64,000 nucleotides of DNA from a virus. Where the stretch lies: positions 1 through 64,000 of the IMG/VR virus record IMGVR_UViG_3300023110_001773. One strand, given 5' to 3'. The position numbers were made by a program, and so were the translations under genes. The first letter of the stretch is position 1, and each line of letters begins with the position of its first letter. Below are positions 41,923 through 51,093 of the stretch, piece after piece. The notes beneath the pieces were generated by a model. The model saw only the letters and a list, made by a program, of their open reading frames with translations, did not search any database and was not told where the DNA came from.

Positions 41923-43303
41923 ATTTAATTGAACCTAAGTTAGCACGAGAACCGAAATCGGTTTTATCAAAGATTGGTTCGTCTGGAATGGATTGTCCAG
42001 AGTCGTGGATACCATCTTGTGCCGCTTCATCGAGATCATACAATCTCATTTTAGCACGATCAACACCAATCATGAATCGTTTGTTGCGAGTAGGATCACT
42101 GTAACGATTCTTCAACTGTTTCACCATGATATGACCCTGTTGTTCCAACTCTTCGGTGGAAATTAGGGCAAACATCAAGTCTGCGGTTGCGGGGAGACCA
42201 AAAGATTCTGAAGTATCTGTCAGATCAACATCACTGTTGTTGTATCCACCACGGGTTGTCTGTGTTGCAGTGACAATCGGCACATCAAACTCAACAGCAA
42301 GTCCACGCATTTCTTCTGCAATGCTCTTGACAATGGTGTAGGAATTCGCACCAACATTTCCACGGAGTCTTTGACTCACACAGATATTTAGGTAGTCAAC
42401 ATAGATGATGTCTGGGATGAAGTTCTGTTTGACTTTCAGTTCTTCAAGTAGTGTACGGAAGTGTCCAACGTGAGCAGAGGCAGTCGGATACTCTTTGATA
42501 ATCAAACGTCCATCGATCTTGTTCTTGATCTTTTCGACCCGATCATCAAACATTTTCTTAGACAGATCACGCAAGTCTGTGATTGGCACATTCATCATGT
42601 TGGCATCGATACGTTCTGCGATGCGTTCCTCTGCCATTTCCAGTGTGATATACAAAACATTCTTACTCTGTTCGATACAGGCTGCGGCACAGTGACACAT
42701 GAACAGAGACTTACCAACACCAGTACCAGCAAGTGCCACATTGAGAGTCTTGTTACTCAGTCCACCCTCGGTGATCCTGTTGAAGTAGTCAAGATCAAAT
42801 GGCAATTTCTCTTCTTCTCGGTGGTAAAAATCATATCGCATGTCAGCATCAGCAACATAATCATGACCAACGTGGTTATCAAATCCTACGCTGAGTGCAT
42901 CTGACAATATACTAGGCAAAGAATCTACGGTGTGTAGTTTGTCTTGACCATCGATGATTTGAATAGACTGCATGATGGCATTGTAAACTGCCTTATCCTT
43001 GCAAAACTTTTCTGACTGATCAACTAACCAATTCAAATCAGAAGAGACATTAGACAATCCATTGATAAGTTCTTCCGACTTGGCATACAAGTCTTCAGTA
43101 ATTTTTCTATTGTTTTGTAAAGAGATTAGTAGAGCATTTTTTGATGGACATGCATTGTACTTTTGAAAATGTTCGGCAATTGATGCAAACACTGTTCTAT
43201 GTTCTACATCAAGAAAGTAATCCTCTCTTAGAAATGCAATAACCTTTCGTGCATATTCCTCATCAAATATCAGATTCGATAATATTTCTGTCTCTAATCT
43301 CAT
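41918..43303 (-). CDS. 41: Replicative DNA helicase, T4 gp41 type
   Basis: 461 aa DnaB-family protein. Walker A is AGTGVGKSLFMC (near residue 193), Walker B DIIYVDYLNI; QTTRGGYNNSDVDLTDTSES and RYSDPTRNKRF are later RecA-fold motifs. It unwinds the fork and activates the gp61 primase. The ATG at 43303 has GAGAGAA upstream. Confidence 0.94.
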   Translation of the reverse strand: MRLETEILSNLIFDEEYARKVIAFLREDYFLDVEHRTVFASIAEHFQKYNACPSKNALLISLQNNRKITEDLYAKSEELINGLSNVSSDLNWLVDQSEKFCKDKAVYNAIMQSIQIIDGQDKLHTVDSLPSILSDALSVGFDNHVGHDYVADADMRYDFYHREEEKLPFDLDYFNRITEGGLSNKTLNVALAGTGVGKSLFMCHCAAACIEQSKNVLYITLEMAEERIAERIDANMMNVPITDLRDLSKKMFDDRVEKIKNKIDGRLIIKEYPTASAHVGHFRTLLEELKVKQNFIPDIIYVDYLNICVSQRLRGNVGANSYTIVKSIAEEMRGLAVEFDVPIVTATQTTRGGYNNSDVDLTDTSESFGLPATADLMFALISTEELEQQGHIMVKQLKNRYSDPTRNKRFMIGVDRAKMRLYDLDEAAQDGIHDSGQSIPDEPIFDKTDFGSRANLGSIKL

Positions 43304-43439
43304 CAATAAATTCTCTCTTTACATCTTCCACACATGGTTCACATAAGTAAACCTTATCATCTGCACTATTAAAACATATTGCAGGATCATTGTCAAGGTC
43401 TATCGCAGTTTCACAACGATCACAATTCACTGTAGGCAT
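43263..43439 (-). CDS. Zinc-ribbon protein (58 aa)
   Basis: VNCDRCETAIDLD and YLCEPCVEDVK form two CxxC pairs. The ATG at 43439, with AGGAGG upstream, lies inside the end of uvsX; its own end overlaps the helicase start by 41 bp. Function unknown. Confidence 0.72.
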   Translation of the reverse strand: MPTVNCDRCETAIDLDNDPAICFNSADDKVYLCEPCVEDVKREFIDEIRDRNIIESDI

Positions 43440-44481
43440 CTTCAATATCCTCCTCGGTTACCTCTGCTTGCATGATAGAATCAGAAGAGATTAGGTATCT
43501 CTGAGAAATCCATTCGACAAACGTATCGTCTTTCAAAATTGGTAACCAGAATTCTTTCTGATATGTTTCTTTGGTGCGATACTTCTTACTGTCATCGCCA
43601 TTTGCCGCAACTTGATACCATCCGTTACTGGGTTTCACAACATGACCAGATTCAAGTGCCATGTCCAGTAGACCAGACCACTTGCTGATACCACCTTCAA
43701 AAGAAACTTCGATTGGAATCTTAGACTTCTCTCTGACATAACGAGACTTCTCAACATTAATAATAAAGTTGTATCCCGTCAAATCTGTGCCCGTCTTTTC
43801 TTGTTGACGGCCAATAATATAGATGTTGTCGGCAGAGTAGTAGATACCTGTACCACCAGAGACGATATCTTTTGGGAACATACCAATCTCTTTGTAAGTA
43901 TGATTGACAACTACAGCAGGGATATCTTTCAGTGTCAAGTGAGGAGTGATCATACGGAACAGAGACTTCATCTGTTTAGCACGAGTCATATCAGCCACTG
44001 ACTTGCCATCAAGTGCATCTTCCACTTCCTTTTTAGATGCCAAGTTACCAACAGAGTCAACGATAATCATCACACGGTCACCCCGTTCGATGTTATTCAA
44101 CTGAGACATGGAGTCATGTTTCAACTGTTCGATGTCTGTGATTGGAGTATGTACAACTCGGTCAGTATCAATACCAAAAGATTGGAAGTAACCCTGAGGC
44201 GCACCAAACTCTGAATCATAGAACAGAATCACCGCATCATCATACTTGTCTAGATAAGACTTGGCAAGAAGCATAGCAAAGGCAGTCTTGAAGTGTTTGG
44301 AAGGCCCAGCGAACACCGTCAATCCTGGCGTAAGTCCACCATCAAGTTTACCAGAGAGTGCCACATTCAAAGCAGGCACAGATGTCTGGATCAAATCTTT
44401 CGTGTTGAAAAACTTGGAGTCAGTCAATACAGATGACTCTTTAATTGTGGAATTCTTTTTTAACTTATCAATCAAACTCAT
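43420..44481 (-). CDS. uvsX: RecA-like recombinase UvsX
   Basis: 353 aa. Walker A variant AGPSKHFKTAFAM (as in T4 UvsX), Walker B MIIVDSVGNL, and NHTYKEIGMF...GGTGIYYSADNI typical of UvsX. It performs strand invasion in recombination-dependent replication. AAGGATT precedes the ATG; 4-bp overlap with the polymerase gene. Confidence 0.95.
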   Translation of the reverse strand: MSLIDKLKKNSTIKESSVLTDSKFFNTKDLIQTSVPALNVALSGKLDGGLTPGLTVFAGPSKHFKTAFAMLLAKSYLDKYDDAVILFYDSEFGAPQGYFQSFGIDTDRVVHTPITDIEQLKHDSMSQLNNIERGDRVMIIVDSVGNLASKKEVEDALDGKSVADMTRAKQMKSLFRMITPHLTLKDIPAVVVNHTYKEIGMFPKDIVSGGTGIYYSADNIYIIGRQQEKTGTDLTGYNFIINVEKSRYVREKSKIPIEVSFEGGISKWSGLLDMALESGHVVKPSNGWYQVAANGDDSKKYRTKETYQKEFWLPILKDDTFVEWISQRYLISSDSIMQAEVTEEDIEDAYSEL

Positions 44482-46985
44482 AAAAATAATCCTTCTAATG
44501 TAGCAACTGGTTTTGTATTCCAGTTCAAACTTTCAACAATTGTATTTAGTGGGTCAAGAAATGCTTTCTGAAACTGGGTATCATAATCGATGTATCGATG
44601 GAGATCGAACTCCTTCGGCATCAGACCATTGAAACCGACACAATTTTCTCGGACATGATTTGGTTCCTTGAGATACAGATACTTAATCTTGTCACCATCT
44701 TGAATCAACTGATACTTCTTTTCAATCTTCTGGGTGCGAACAAGGTGATTATACACCAAAGCACCACGAACATGCATCGGAGTTCCTTTAGTGTAAACTG
44801 TTTCACGGGAAACATACTTATCAATGTTATTGCATCCACGAGGAAAGGCAATGTCTTCGGGAGGCATACTCTTAAACTTCTGCCATGTCTCTTCAACGTA
44901 GTCCTGCAACTCTTTTTCATCAGCACTGAGACACAGACTGACTGCCTCCTTCAACCAACTACGGACTGGTGCGGGAGTAGATGATCGAACAATCTCCAAC
45001 CCCATCACTTTTAGTTTGGGTTCCTTGTATCGGACACCTTCGTTGTCCCACACATTCATTGCATATCTTTTCTTCGCAACCCAAATGCCAGTGTCAGCAA
45101 TACCTTCACGTTTGAACACAATCTTCTTGTCAAATACATTCATGTAATCACCAAGTTCCTGCATCCGGCCATTGATAACTGGTTCAAGTTTCTGGTCAAC
45201 AAACTTGTCGAGGATGTCAATAATCTCATCGAATGGTTTGTCCTTCAGATGTTTCTCCACCATCGTATCCAGTGTCAAATAACAAGAGTCGGTGTCGGTG
45301 TAGAAAGAGTACACTTCATTATCTGTGCCAAGAAACTTGTTCATGAATTCATCAATTACCTTGGCAGTGTCACGGATAATCAACTGACCCGTCAAAGTAA
45401 TTGACTCTGCGATTCGCTCATCAAAGTATCGGAACCACTTGTTACCAATCGCACCAAAGAGAGAGTTCAACTGAATTTTTCTTGCCATCTGAAAGTTGTG
45501 ATACTTGGCAATGTCATTCTTGAGTTTAGGATTCTTTGTATCCTCATACTCTTGTTCTGCCTGTTTCATCAGTTTCTTATACCGTTGTCGGTCATCAAAA
45601 AACTTCTGAGTAATCTCTGCCATGAAACCCTGTTTGTCTTTTCGATAGAGATATCCATTAGCAGCCATGGACAACCCGCTATCTGCCAGTTTCAACTGAT
45701 GTTTCCGTTCCAAGATACTGTCCACGGTACAGTCAATTGGTTTGTGGTTTTCTGCAAGCATCTCGGGAGATAGATTGTGTTGCATGATGATAGAAGGATA
45801 CAGACTTGTAGCATCAACAGACACAACCCACTTGTATTTTCCTGTCTTGGGTTCTTGCACATAACCGCCTGGAAATCCCTTGGAGAAGTGTTCTTTCTTC
45901 TGGGGGATCATGATATTTTTTTCTAGCAGATGGTTATACAACAGGCAATCCCATGTACGCACTGAAGAAAAGATGTCGTTGTAATTACACTTACAGTCAT
46001 ATGCCATCGTGATAATCAACTCAAGGAACTTCATCTTATCATCAAGTTCGTCAACGAGTTTGGTATCGATGATGTTGTAGTCGATGAACCTGTTCCAATC
46101 ATTCTCATAAAACTCACGGAAAGTTTCAAACCCCGTGTCAAGTTTGTTCTTCCCAAGTTCTACTTCGGCAATGTAGTCGAGTCGGTAGGACTCTTGGAAA
46201 GTGTAAGTAAACTTTTTGTACAAATCCATGTAGTCCAGTTGGATCACACCCTTGATATCAATCTTCATGATCTCTCGGTTGTGTCCTCGCACCATACGTT
46301 TACGAGTCATGTTGTACGGACTGAGATTGTTCTTGGCATCATTGCCAAACACTCGGTCAATCCTGTTGACTAAGTATGGCATATCAAACTGTTCCATGTT
46401 CCATCCAGTAACAATGTCTGGATAATCACTTGCCCACCACTGCATGAATTGTTCTAGCAAATCATATTCATCACTGCAATAGTGATAGGTCACGGGCAGT
46501 CCTTCGACTTCTTCTGACACACACTTCCATTCACCAGAACCCCATGTATGGATTTCTTTGGTGGCATTGTCAATGACAGAGATAAGAAGAACCTCTTCGA
46601 TGGGGTTCTCTACATCTGGGAATCCGTGTTCGGCGGTTGTCTCAATATCGATGGACAAGATTTTCATTTGACTCATGTCAAATTCAATCGCACTTGGATA
46701 CATTGAAGAAAGGTATTGATAGGTCAGATCGGTCTGACCGTAGATAGGATAGTTTTCGATCTTAGAATAATTATCTAAGAATTCTTTACAGTCAGCATTG
46801 TCTCCGAAAGTAATTTCTTTCAGACTTTGACCGTCAATAGATTTAAATTGAGATGGTTCGGCAGACTTTACATAAAGTGTAGGGGCGAAGGGATGACGTT
46901 CCGTAAAACGCTTACCATTCCTCACGCCCCTAACTAAAATGGAGTTACCGTATTGCCATGCATAAGTGTAGAAGTTTTGAGACAT
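44478..46985 (-). CDS. 43: DNA polymerase, T4 gp43 type (family B)
   Basis: 835 aa. Exonuclease motif SIDIETTAEHG, polymerase motif A VDATSLYPSIIMQHN, motif B KIQLNSLFGAIGN and motif C YTDTDSCYL are all present, so both proofreading and synthesis sites look intact. Slightly shorter than T4 gp43 (898 aa). The ATG at 46985 is used; the frame upstream is only a TTG. A strong promoter is at 47018-47046. Confidence 0.97.
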   Translation of the reverse strand: MSQNFYTYAWQYGNSILVRGVRNGKRFTERHPFAPTLYVKSAEPSQFKSIDGQSLKEITFGDNADCKEFLDNYSKIENYPIYGQTDLTYQYLSSMYPSAIEFDMSQMKILSIDIETTAEHGFPDVENPIEEVLLISVIDNATKEIHTWGSGEWKCVSEEVEGLPVTYHYCSDEYDLLEQFMQWWASDYPDIVTGWNMEQFDMPYLVNRIDRVFGNDAKNNLSPYNMTRKRMVRGHNREIMKIDIKGVIQLDYMDLYKKFTYTFQESYRLDYIAEVELGKNKLDTGFETFREFYENDWNRFIDYNIIDTKLVDELDDKMKFLELIITMAYDCKCNYNDIFSSVRTWDCLLYNHLLEKNIMIPQKKEHFSKGFPGGYVQEPKTGKYKWVVSVDATSLYPSIIMQHNLSPEMLAENHKPIDCTVDSILERKHQLKLADSGLSMAANGYLYRKDKQGFMAEITQKFFDDRQRYKKLMKQAEQEYEDTKNPKLKNDIAKYHNFQMARKIQLNSLFGAIGNKWFRYFDERIAESITLTGQLIIRDTAKVIDEFMNKFLGTDNEVYSFYTDTDSCYLTLDTMVEKHLKDKPFDEIIDILDKFVDQKLEPVINGRMQELGDYMNVFDKKIVFKREGIADTGIWVAKKRYAMNVWDNEGVRYKEPKLKVMGLEIVRSSTPAPVRSWLKEAVSLCLSADEKELQDYVEETWQKFKSMPPEDIAFPRGCNNIDKYVSRETVYTKGTPMHVRGALVYNHLVRTQKIEKKYQLIQDGDKIKYLYLKEPNHVRENCVGFNGLMPKEFDLHRYIDYDTQFQKAFLDPLNTIVESLNWNTKPVATLEGLFL

Positions 46986-47017
46986 CAATCATAACCAAAA
47001 TAATAAATCAAAGTAAC

Positions 47018-47046
47018 ATAGTATCACAACAGATGGTTAATGTCAA
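47018..47046 (-). promoter_or_regulatory. Sigma70-type promoter of the DNA polymerase gene
   Basis: TTGACA (47041-47046), 17-bp spacer, TACTAT (47018-47023); leader of about 26 nt. Confidence 0.82.
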
Positions 47047-47049
47047 TCC

Positions 47050-47436
47050 CTATCCTTCAAATTTTGGTGTCCTAGAACTAGTAGAAGTAGCAGTGTGTTG
47101 GAACTTTGCTTCGTATTCCAACTTAATATCTGCCTTTGGTTCAAAGACATAATTTATTTGACCGTAGGGGACAAACAAAACCCCTTCACTAGCAGGAGAA
47201 CAAGGAACAAAGACTATTCTAAATACTCCCTCCCTATTCTTCTCGTCAGATTTATAGTGAATTTCAGCTGGGTTCTGAACCATCCATCGGTTACCCTCTT
47301 TATCATCGGAAAGATATCCAATGATATCTTGCGTACAACCCTGAAGTTTAATACCAATACTAACTGGTTTACTAGGAGGTTGTGGGGTTTCCACCACTTC
47401 TTCATTCAAATTTGCATCTACAATTTCTTCACTCAT
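47050..47436 (-). CDS. Conserved marine phage protein of unknown function (128 aa)
   Basis: PPSKPVSIGIKLQGCTQDIIGY, with VFVPCSPASEGVLFVPYGQI then YVFEPKADIKLEYEAKFQ. The PCSP...VLFVP and LEYE.KF blocks look familiar from T4-like marine phages. Acidic N-terminus. GGAG precedes the ATG. Confidence 0.72.
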   Translation of the reverse strand: MSEEIVDANLNEEVVETPQPPSKPVSIGIKLQGCTQDIIGYLSDDKEGNRWMVQNPAEIHYKSDEKNREGVFRIVFVPCSPASEGVLFVPYGQINYVFEPKADIKLEYEAKFQHTATSTSSRTPKFEG

Positions 47437-47452
47437 AACAATATAGTCTCCA

Positions 47453-47584
47453 TTAAGCTACAGTTTGTAGACCAACAACTGAATAAATCATTACTGCTAG
47501 AGTTCCCAAAACAAATACTGTTTCGGTTACCTGTTCACAGAATCGTCCATCACAATCCTTGGCCATTTGGATTAAAGTTTTCAT
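47453..47584 (-). CDS. Small membrane protein (43 aa)
   Basis: MKTLIQMAKDCDGRFCEQVT followed by a hydrophobic helix (VFVLGTLAVMIYSVVGL). GAGG precedes the ATG, which overlaps the hsp20 stop as ATGA. Function unknown. Confidence 0.75.
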   Translation of the reverse strand: MKTLIQMAKDCDGRFCEQVTETVFVLGTLAVMIYSVVGLQTVA

Positions 47585-48060
47585 TTTTCCTCTTTGAGAA
47601 ATTTTGGGTTAGACTTTTTGTTTACTAGGATTTCACGAGCCTTTTTCTCTTCGGGAATAATTTTTTGTAGAGTGATATTCAACATACCATCTACAAAGTC
47701 AGCACCAAGTACTTCTACATCTTCCGCTAGTGCGAAAGTGCGAGTGAAGTTTCTTGCGCCAATTCCTTTGTGGAGATATTCTCTCTTGTCTTCTCCACGA
47801 TCTTGAACACCTTGAACAATGAGTTTGTTGCCGGTGGGGACAACGTGGATATTGAATTCATCTTCAGTAAAACCAGCGCCGGCAATTTCTATGATGAAAT
47901 TTTCATCATCTACCCGAACGATATTGTAGGGGGGATAATTGTTGGCAACTTCACTACAGGTTACAAGGTTATCAAATACCGAGTCAAAACCAATAGTGAA
48001 TGGGCGATACTGATCCATAATTTTGTCGATGTCGGCGACACCAAATTTGCGTGTGACCAT
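47581..48060 (-). CDS. hsp20: Small heat-shock protein Hsp20
   Basis: 159 aa with an alpha-crystallin domain: PPYNIVRVDDENFIIEIAGAG, NKLIVQGVQD and the C-terminal strand DGMLNITLQKIIPEEKK. A core gene of marine T4-like phages; holds unfolded proteins, perhaps during capsid assembly. AAGGAG precedes the ATG, with a small hairpin upstream in the leader. Confidence 0.93.
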   Translation of the reverse strand: MVTRKFGVADIDKIMDQYRPFTIGFDSVFDNLVTCSEVANNYPPYNIVRVDDENFIIEIAGAGFTEDEFNIHVVPTGNKLIVQGVQDRGEDKREYLHKGIGARNFTRTFALAEDVEVLGADFVDGMLNITLQKIIPEEKKAREILVNKKSNPKFLKEEK

Positions 48061-48115
48061 AATAGTCTCCTTTTCAGCGAGTTTAAATTGCGTATCCCTT
48101 ACGGCGATACGATAA

Positions 48116-48123
48116 TATATATA
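48116..48123 (-). promoter_or_regulatory. Possible late-type promoter TATATATA of hsp20
   Basis: TATATATA about 55 nt upstream of the hsp20 ATG. The leader then carries a GTATC...GATAC hairpin (about 48091-48112). The same TATATATA variant precedes the repetitive lipoprotein gene. Confidence 0.4.
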
Positions 48124-48143
48124 AGACTTCTTGCCTTATATAA

Positions 48144-48560
48144 TTATTTTTTCCTACCAATATTGTATTTAGTGACCAGAGTCCAATCGTTTTTCTCCTT
48201 GTAAGGCAGAATCTTGATCTGACTCATTGGTGCTAATTTTTCCTCTGCAATAGGACTGCAAAGTTCAATCAGACCCCAATCACTCAACAGTTTGGCAATC
48301 GAGTTTCTTCTCATCAAATCATTGTCACTGAGTTCAGCAGACTTACCATCAAGAGCAAAGAGCTCTTTGAAATGGGTGATAAAATACCTACCCTGCTTGT
48401 GCAAGATATGACAAGATTGATATAAGACTTTTTCTTTTTTGGATGCAACACCTATTCTAGATAGGGTTTCTCTCACTTTCAAAAAGTCATCATCATTTTT
48501 TAATTTTATTTCCACTGGAGTATAATCTGGAAAATTAATAGCAAAAAAATCTTCACTCAT
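48144..48560 (-). CDS. regA: Translational repressor RegA
   Basis: 138 aa aligning with T4 RegA: VLYQSCHILHKQGRYFITHF, KELFALDGK, RRNSIAKLLSDWGLIEL and the end WTLVTKYNIG. It binds start regions of early mRNAs to block translation. It lies between gp62 and hsp20, near its T4 position. Confidence 0.94.
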   Translation of the reverse strand: MSEDFFAINFPDYTPVEIKLKNDDDFLKVRETLSRIGVASKKEKVLYQSCHILHKQGRYFITHFKELFALDGKSAELSDNDLMRRNSIAKLLSDWGLIELCSPIAEEKLAPMSQIKILPYKEKNDWTLVTKYNIGRKK

Positions 48561-48602
48561 TTTAAAGTTACCTTCATAATTATTATTATTGTTTATGAAG
48601 AT

Positions 48603-48610
48603 TATTTATA
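48603..48610 (-). promoter_or_regulatory. Late-type promoter TATAAATA upstream of regA
   Basis: Exact TATAAATA, 42 nt before the regA ATG. The leader between is an AT-rich ATTATTATTATTG tract that RegA itself might bind (inference). Confidence 0.6.
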
Positions 48611-48615
48611 AAATG

Positions 48616-49062
48616 CTAATTTTTCCCACCCTTATTTAATAGTTTAATAATAGACTGGAGGTCATCATCGGATAATATTCTCAGAGCCTCAATCGCCTTG
48701 GTATCAGTGTACCCAAAATATTCTTTCACGATCTCAACATTACTTTCCCGCTCGGGTTTGATCCACTTGTTAAATCGTTTTTTCTTACGAACTATACCGA
48801 TCAGGAAATCGTACTGCATCTTCTTATCTATGTGTGGTCTAGAATTCATTTCATTTGCCACATGTACAGTATCATTACCATGAGACAGAGACTTGTTTAC
48901 CAAAAATGGATTATACTGTTTCTCTGACCAATCATCTACAATCAGATTCTCTTTGGTATAAGTAATGCTGTTTGTAAAATCAAATGGACTAATAGACTTC
49001 TTCTTTGTCTGATAGTCCTCTGGATTGTAAGTTGGTTTGGGTGTTCCTAAATCTTCAAGCAT
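48616..49062 (-). CDS. 62: Clamp-loader small subunit, gp62
   Basis: 148 aa. PFDFTNSITYTKENL, YNPFLVNKSLSHGNDTV and YDFLIGIVRKKKRFNKWIKP match the gp62 proteins of marine T4-like phages, which are shorter than T4's. Forms the clamp loader with gp44. It overlaps the 49-aa gene by 8 bp. Confidence 0.88.
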   Translation of the reverse strand: MLEDLGTPKPTYNPEDYQTKKKSISPFDFTNSITYTKENLIVDDWSEKQYNPFLVNKSLSHGNDTVHVANEMNSRPHIDKKMQYDFLIGIVRKKKRFNKWIKPERESNVEIVKEYFGYTDTKAIEALRILSDDDLQSIIKLLNKGGKN

Positions 49063-49204
49063 TTTTATCTACAACACTCACTTTGTATTTGACTGATAGT
49101 TTCTTTGCAGTGTCTATCCAGTAAGCACGCCACTGTGGATCAATGGTACGTTTACTAGCTTCCAGACAATTTTTTATTCTTTGTATCGCCAACTTTTTAC
49201 TCAT
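49055..49204 (-). CDS. Hypothetical basic protein (49 aa)
   Basis: MSKKLAIQRIKNCLEASKRT...WRAYWIDTAKKLSVKY. It links gp62 (8-bp overlap) and the TauD-like gene (ATGA), filling a gap that otherwise looks empty. GGTGAAGTT precedes the ATG. Basic and helical; function unknown. Confidence 0.75.
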   Translation of the reverse strand: MSKKLAIQRIKNCLEASKRTIDPQWRAYWIDTAKKLSVKYKVSVVDKNA

Positions 49205-49998
49205 AACTTCACCTTGGAATAATCAAATGCGATGCGATGCAACACTCTATTCTCCATGTTGTCGCACTCCCACCTCTTGTGAATAGTCAACCACTGTTCA
49301 CTAATAACAACATCACCATCTTGCCAGTGATGATCGTACCTATACTTATCTTGCAATACATGTTCCTTCAACCAATCCATAGTTTCTTCAAACTGAGGTT
49401 GTTCATATTCTACTATACCAAATATCTGTAGGAAAGGAAAGTAAAGTCCAGTTTTTCCTGCTTCATTGGTATAGACTAATGGGAATGGTTTATCTGTAGC
49501 ATGATGTTCAATAAAAAAATCACTTTCAGAATACGAACCAGTTTTATATCCCAAGGTAATATGAAGTTTGTTGATTCTTTTTTTATCTTTGTCGGAAAGG
49601 TCTTCATATGCCTGTCGCATGTCAATCCAACTGGTACAACTACCAACAGTATCCTTGACACCATGCAACCAAATAAGTGGAGCACGATCATAACTGCTTG
49701 CCTGATTGGCATGCCAGTCAAGAGCAGAGGTGTGACCAAACAACCCAGGCTCGCCGTGTTGATTCTTCTCACCAGTGACCCGAATGATATGATCATTGAC
49801 TGCAATATGCTCACCACGTTCGCCTGGCTTGTTCTGCAACTGCTGACACTCACCAATCATTTGGCAAAACCTAACCTCATCATCTGGGGTTAGATTCTGA
49901 TTACGAAAGACAATCACACCGTGATCAAGAACTTCTTCTGCAATTGCATGTGCTACTGATTCGGTTGCTTTTGTTAAATCGTATTTTGCAAATCTCAT
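49201..49998 (-). CDS. TauD/TfdA-family 2OG dioxygenase-like protein
   Basis: 265 aa. N-terminal DHGVIVFRNQNLTPDDEVRF, then LDWHANQASSYDRAPLIWLH and, near the end, TIHKRWECDNMENRVLHRIA fit TauD-type dioxygenases. The metal motif reads HxN (WHAN) instead of HxD, so iron binding may be altered. Encoded between the clamp-loader genes; substrate unknown. Confidence 0.75.
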   Translation of the reverse strand: MRFAKYDLTKATESVAHAIAEEVLDHGVIVFRNQNLTPDDEVRFCQMIGECQQLQNKPGERGEHIAVNDHIIRVTGEKNQHGEPGLFGHTSALDWHANQASSYDRAPLIWLHGVKDTVGSCTSWIDMRQAYEDLSDKDKKRINKLHITLGYKTGSYSESDFFIEHHATDKPFPLVYTNEAGKTGLYFPFLQIFGIVEYEQPQFEETMDWLKEHVLQDKYRYDHHWQDGDVVISEQWLTIHKRWECDNMENRVLHRIAFDYSKVKL

Positions 49999-50924
49999 TT
50001 CATATCCACGTTGGCCATAATATCAACAAGACATGCTGTAAGATTAATTTCTTGGTCAGCAACAAATGCCGACTTGTACTGGTAGTCAGCAATCAACAAC
50101 ACCAAGTGAGGAACCTGTACCACTTTGTCCATCAGAGTATCATAGATTTTACGATACAACCCTTGTGGGTCGGTGTCTACATTGTTAGCAACCCACTGGC
50201 GCATCTTCTTGAAGTCTTTGTCCTTGAGACTATCACACAATCCCTTCATGTTGACTTCAGCAATGTTACTCAGAATACCTTCATCAATTGCACCAGACTT
50301 TGAGTACCGTTGTAGTTCGTTTAGCGTCCTACGATAGTCTGGGAAATATTTCATCAGAAGTTCAGCAAGAACTTTTTCTGAATACTGAATACTTTCTTGA
50401 TCAAGGATGTCAGAGATACGATTCATGAAGGCAGATGCCATCTGAGGTTTCTCTTCTTTCTTGAGTTTGAATTCTACCACCGTTGTCCGACTATGAAGCG
50501 GTTCGATGATTCGATTCTTGAAGTTACATGTAAAAATAAATCGACAGTTCTTGGAGAACTCTTCGATAAAGGCACGCAACGCTGGTTGCGTAGAGTTGGG
50601 GTTTAGATAGTCCGCCTCGTCAAGGATAACTACCTTGGTCTTACCGCCGAAACTGACCGTACTTGCAAAGTCCCTAATCTTTGTTCTGAGAACATCAATG
50701 CCGGACTCATCCGATCCATTGATAATGATGTAGTCACATTCTAATTCATTACAAAGAGCACGTGCCACTGTGGTCTTGCCTGTACCGGCAGTACCACAGA
50801 GCAACATGTTAGGAATTTCTTTCTGGTCAACAAAAGATTGAAATACATCCTTCAGTCTATTTGGGAGAACACACTCCGAAATAGTTTGGGGTCTGTACTT
50901 CTCCACCCAGAGAAATTCATTCAT
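49995..50924 (-). CDS. 44: Clamp-loader large subunit, gp44 (AAA+)
   Basis: 309 aa. WVEKYRPQTISECVLP is the typical start; Walker A CGTAGTGKTTVAR, Walker B VVILDEADYL and the SRT arginine-finger region (LHSRTTVVEF) are intact. Loads gp45 onto primed DNA. The ATG at 50924 overlaps the previous TGA. Confidence 0.96.
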   Translation of the reverse strand: MNEFLWVEKYRPQTISECVLPNRLKDVFQSFVDQKEIPNMLLCGTAGTGKTTVARALCNELECDYIIINGSDESGIDVLRTKIRDFASTVSFGGKTKVVILDEADYLNPNSTQPALRAFIEEFSKNCRFIFTCNFKNRIIEPLHSRTTVVEFKLKKEEKPQMASAFMNRISDILDQESIQYSEKVLAELLMKYFPDYRRTLNELQRYSKSGAIDEGILSNIAEVNMKGLCDSLKDKDFKKMRQWVANNVDTDPQGLYRKIYDTLMDKVVQVPHLVLLIADYQYKSAFVADQEINLTACLVDIMANVDMK

Positions 50925-51085
50925 CACCGTATCCTTTTTTCAAGAACCTCAATCTGTTGTTGTCGTTTCTCTTCCCACTTCTCTTCGGTGCGATCACCTT
51001 TGGGGAAAAACTTGGCACTCTTGAGGTTTTCAAGTGCCACCATACGCCGACCACGAGCGTTCTTACTTCTCCATGCAGAAGCCAT
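50924..51085 (-). CDS. Small basic protein before gp44 (53 aa)
   Basis: MASAWRSKNARGRRMVALEN...KWEEKRQQQIEVLEK. AAGGAG lies directly before the ATG at 51085 and the stop overlaps the gp44 ATG as TGATG. Its position is like that of T4 rpbA or 45.1-type small genes, but I see no homology. Function unknown. Confidence 0.82.
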   Translation of the reverse strand: MASAWRSKNARGRRMVALENLKSAKFFPKGDRTEEKWEEKRQQQIEVLEKRIR

Positions 51086-51093
51086 AATACTCC

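Noticed and set aside
48091-48112. RNA thermometer in the hsp20 leader
   Set aside because: The hairpin does not pair with the AAGGAG ribosome-binding site, so temperature control is not supported.
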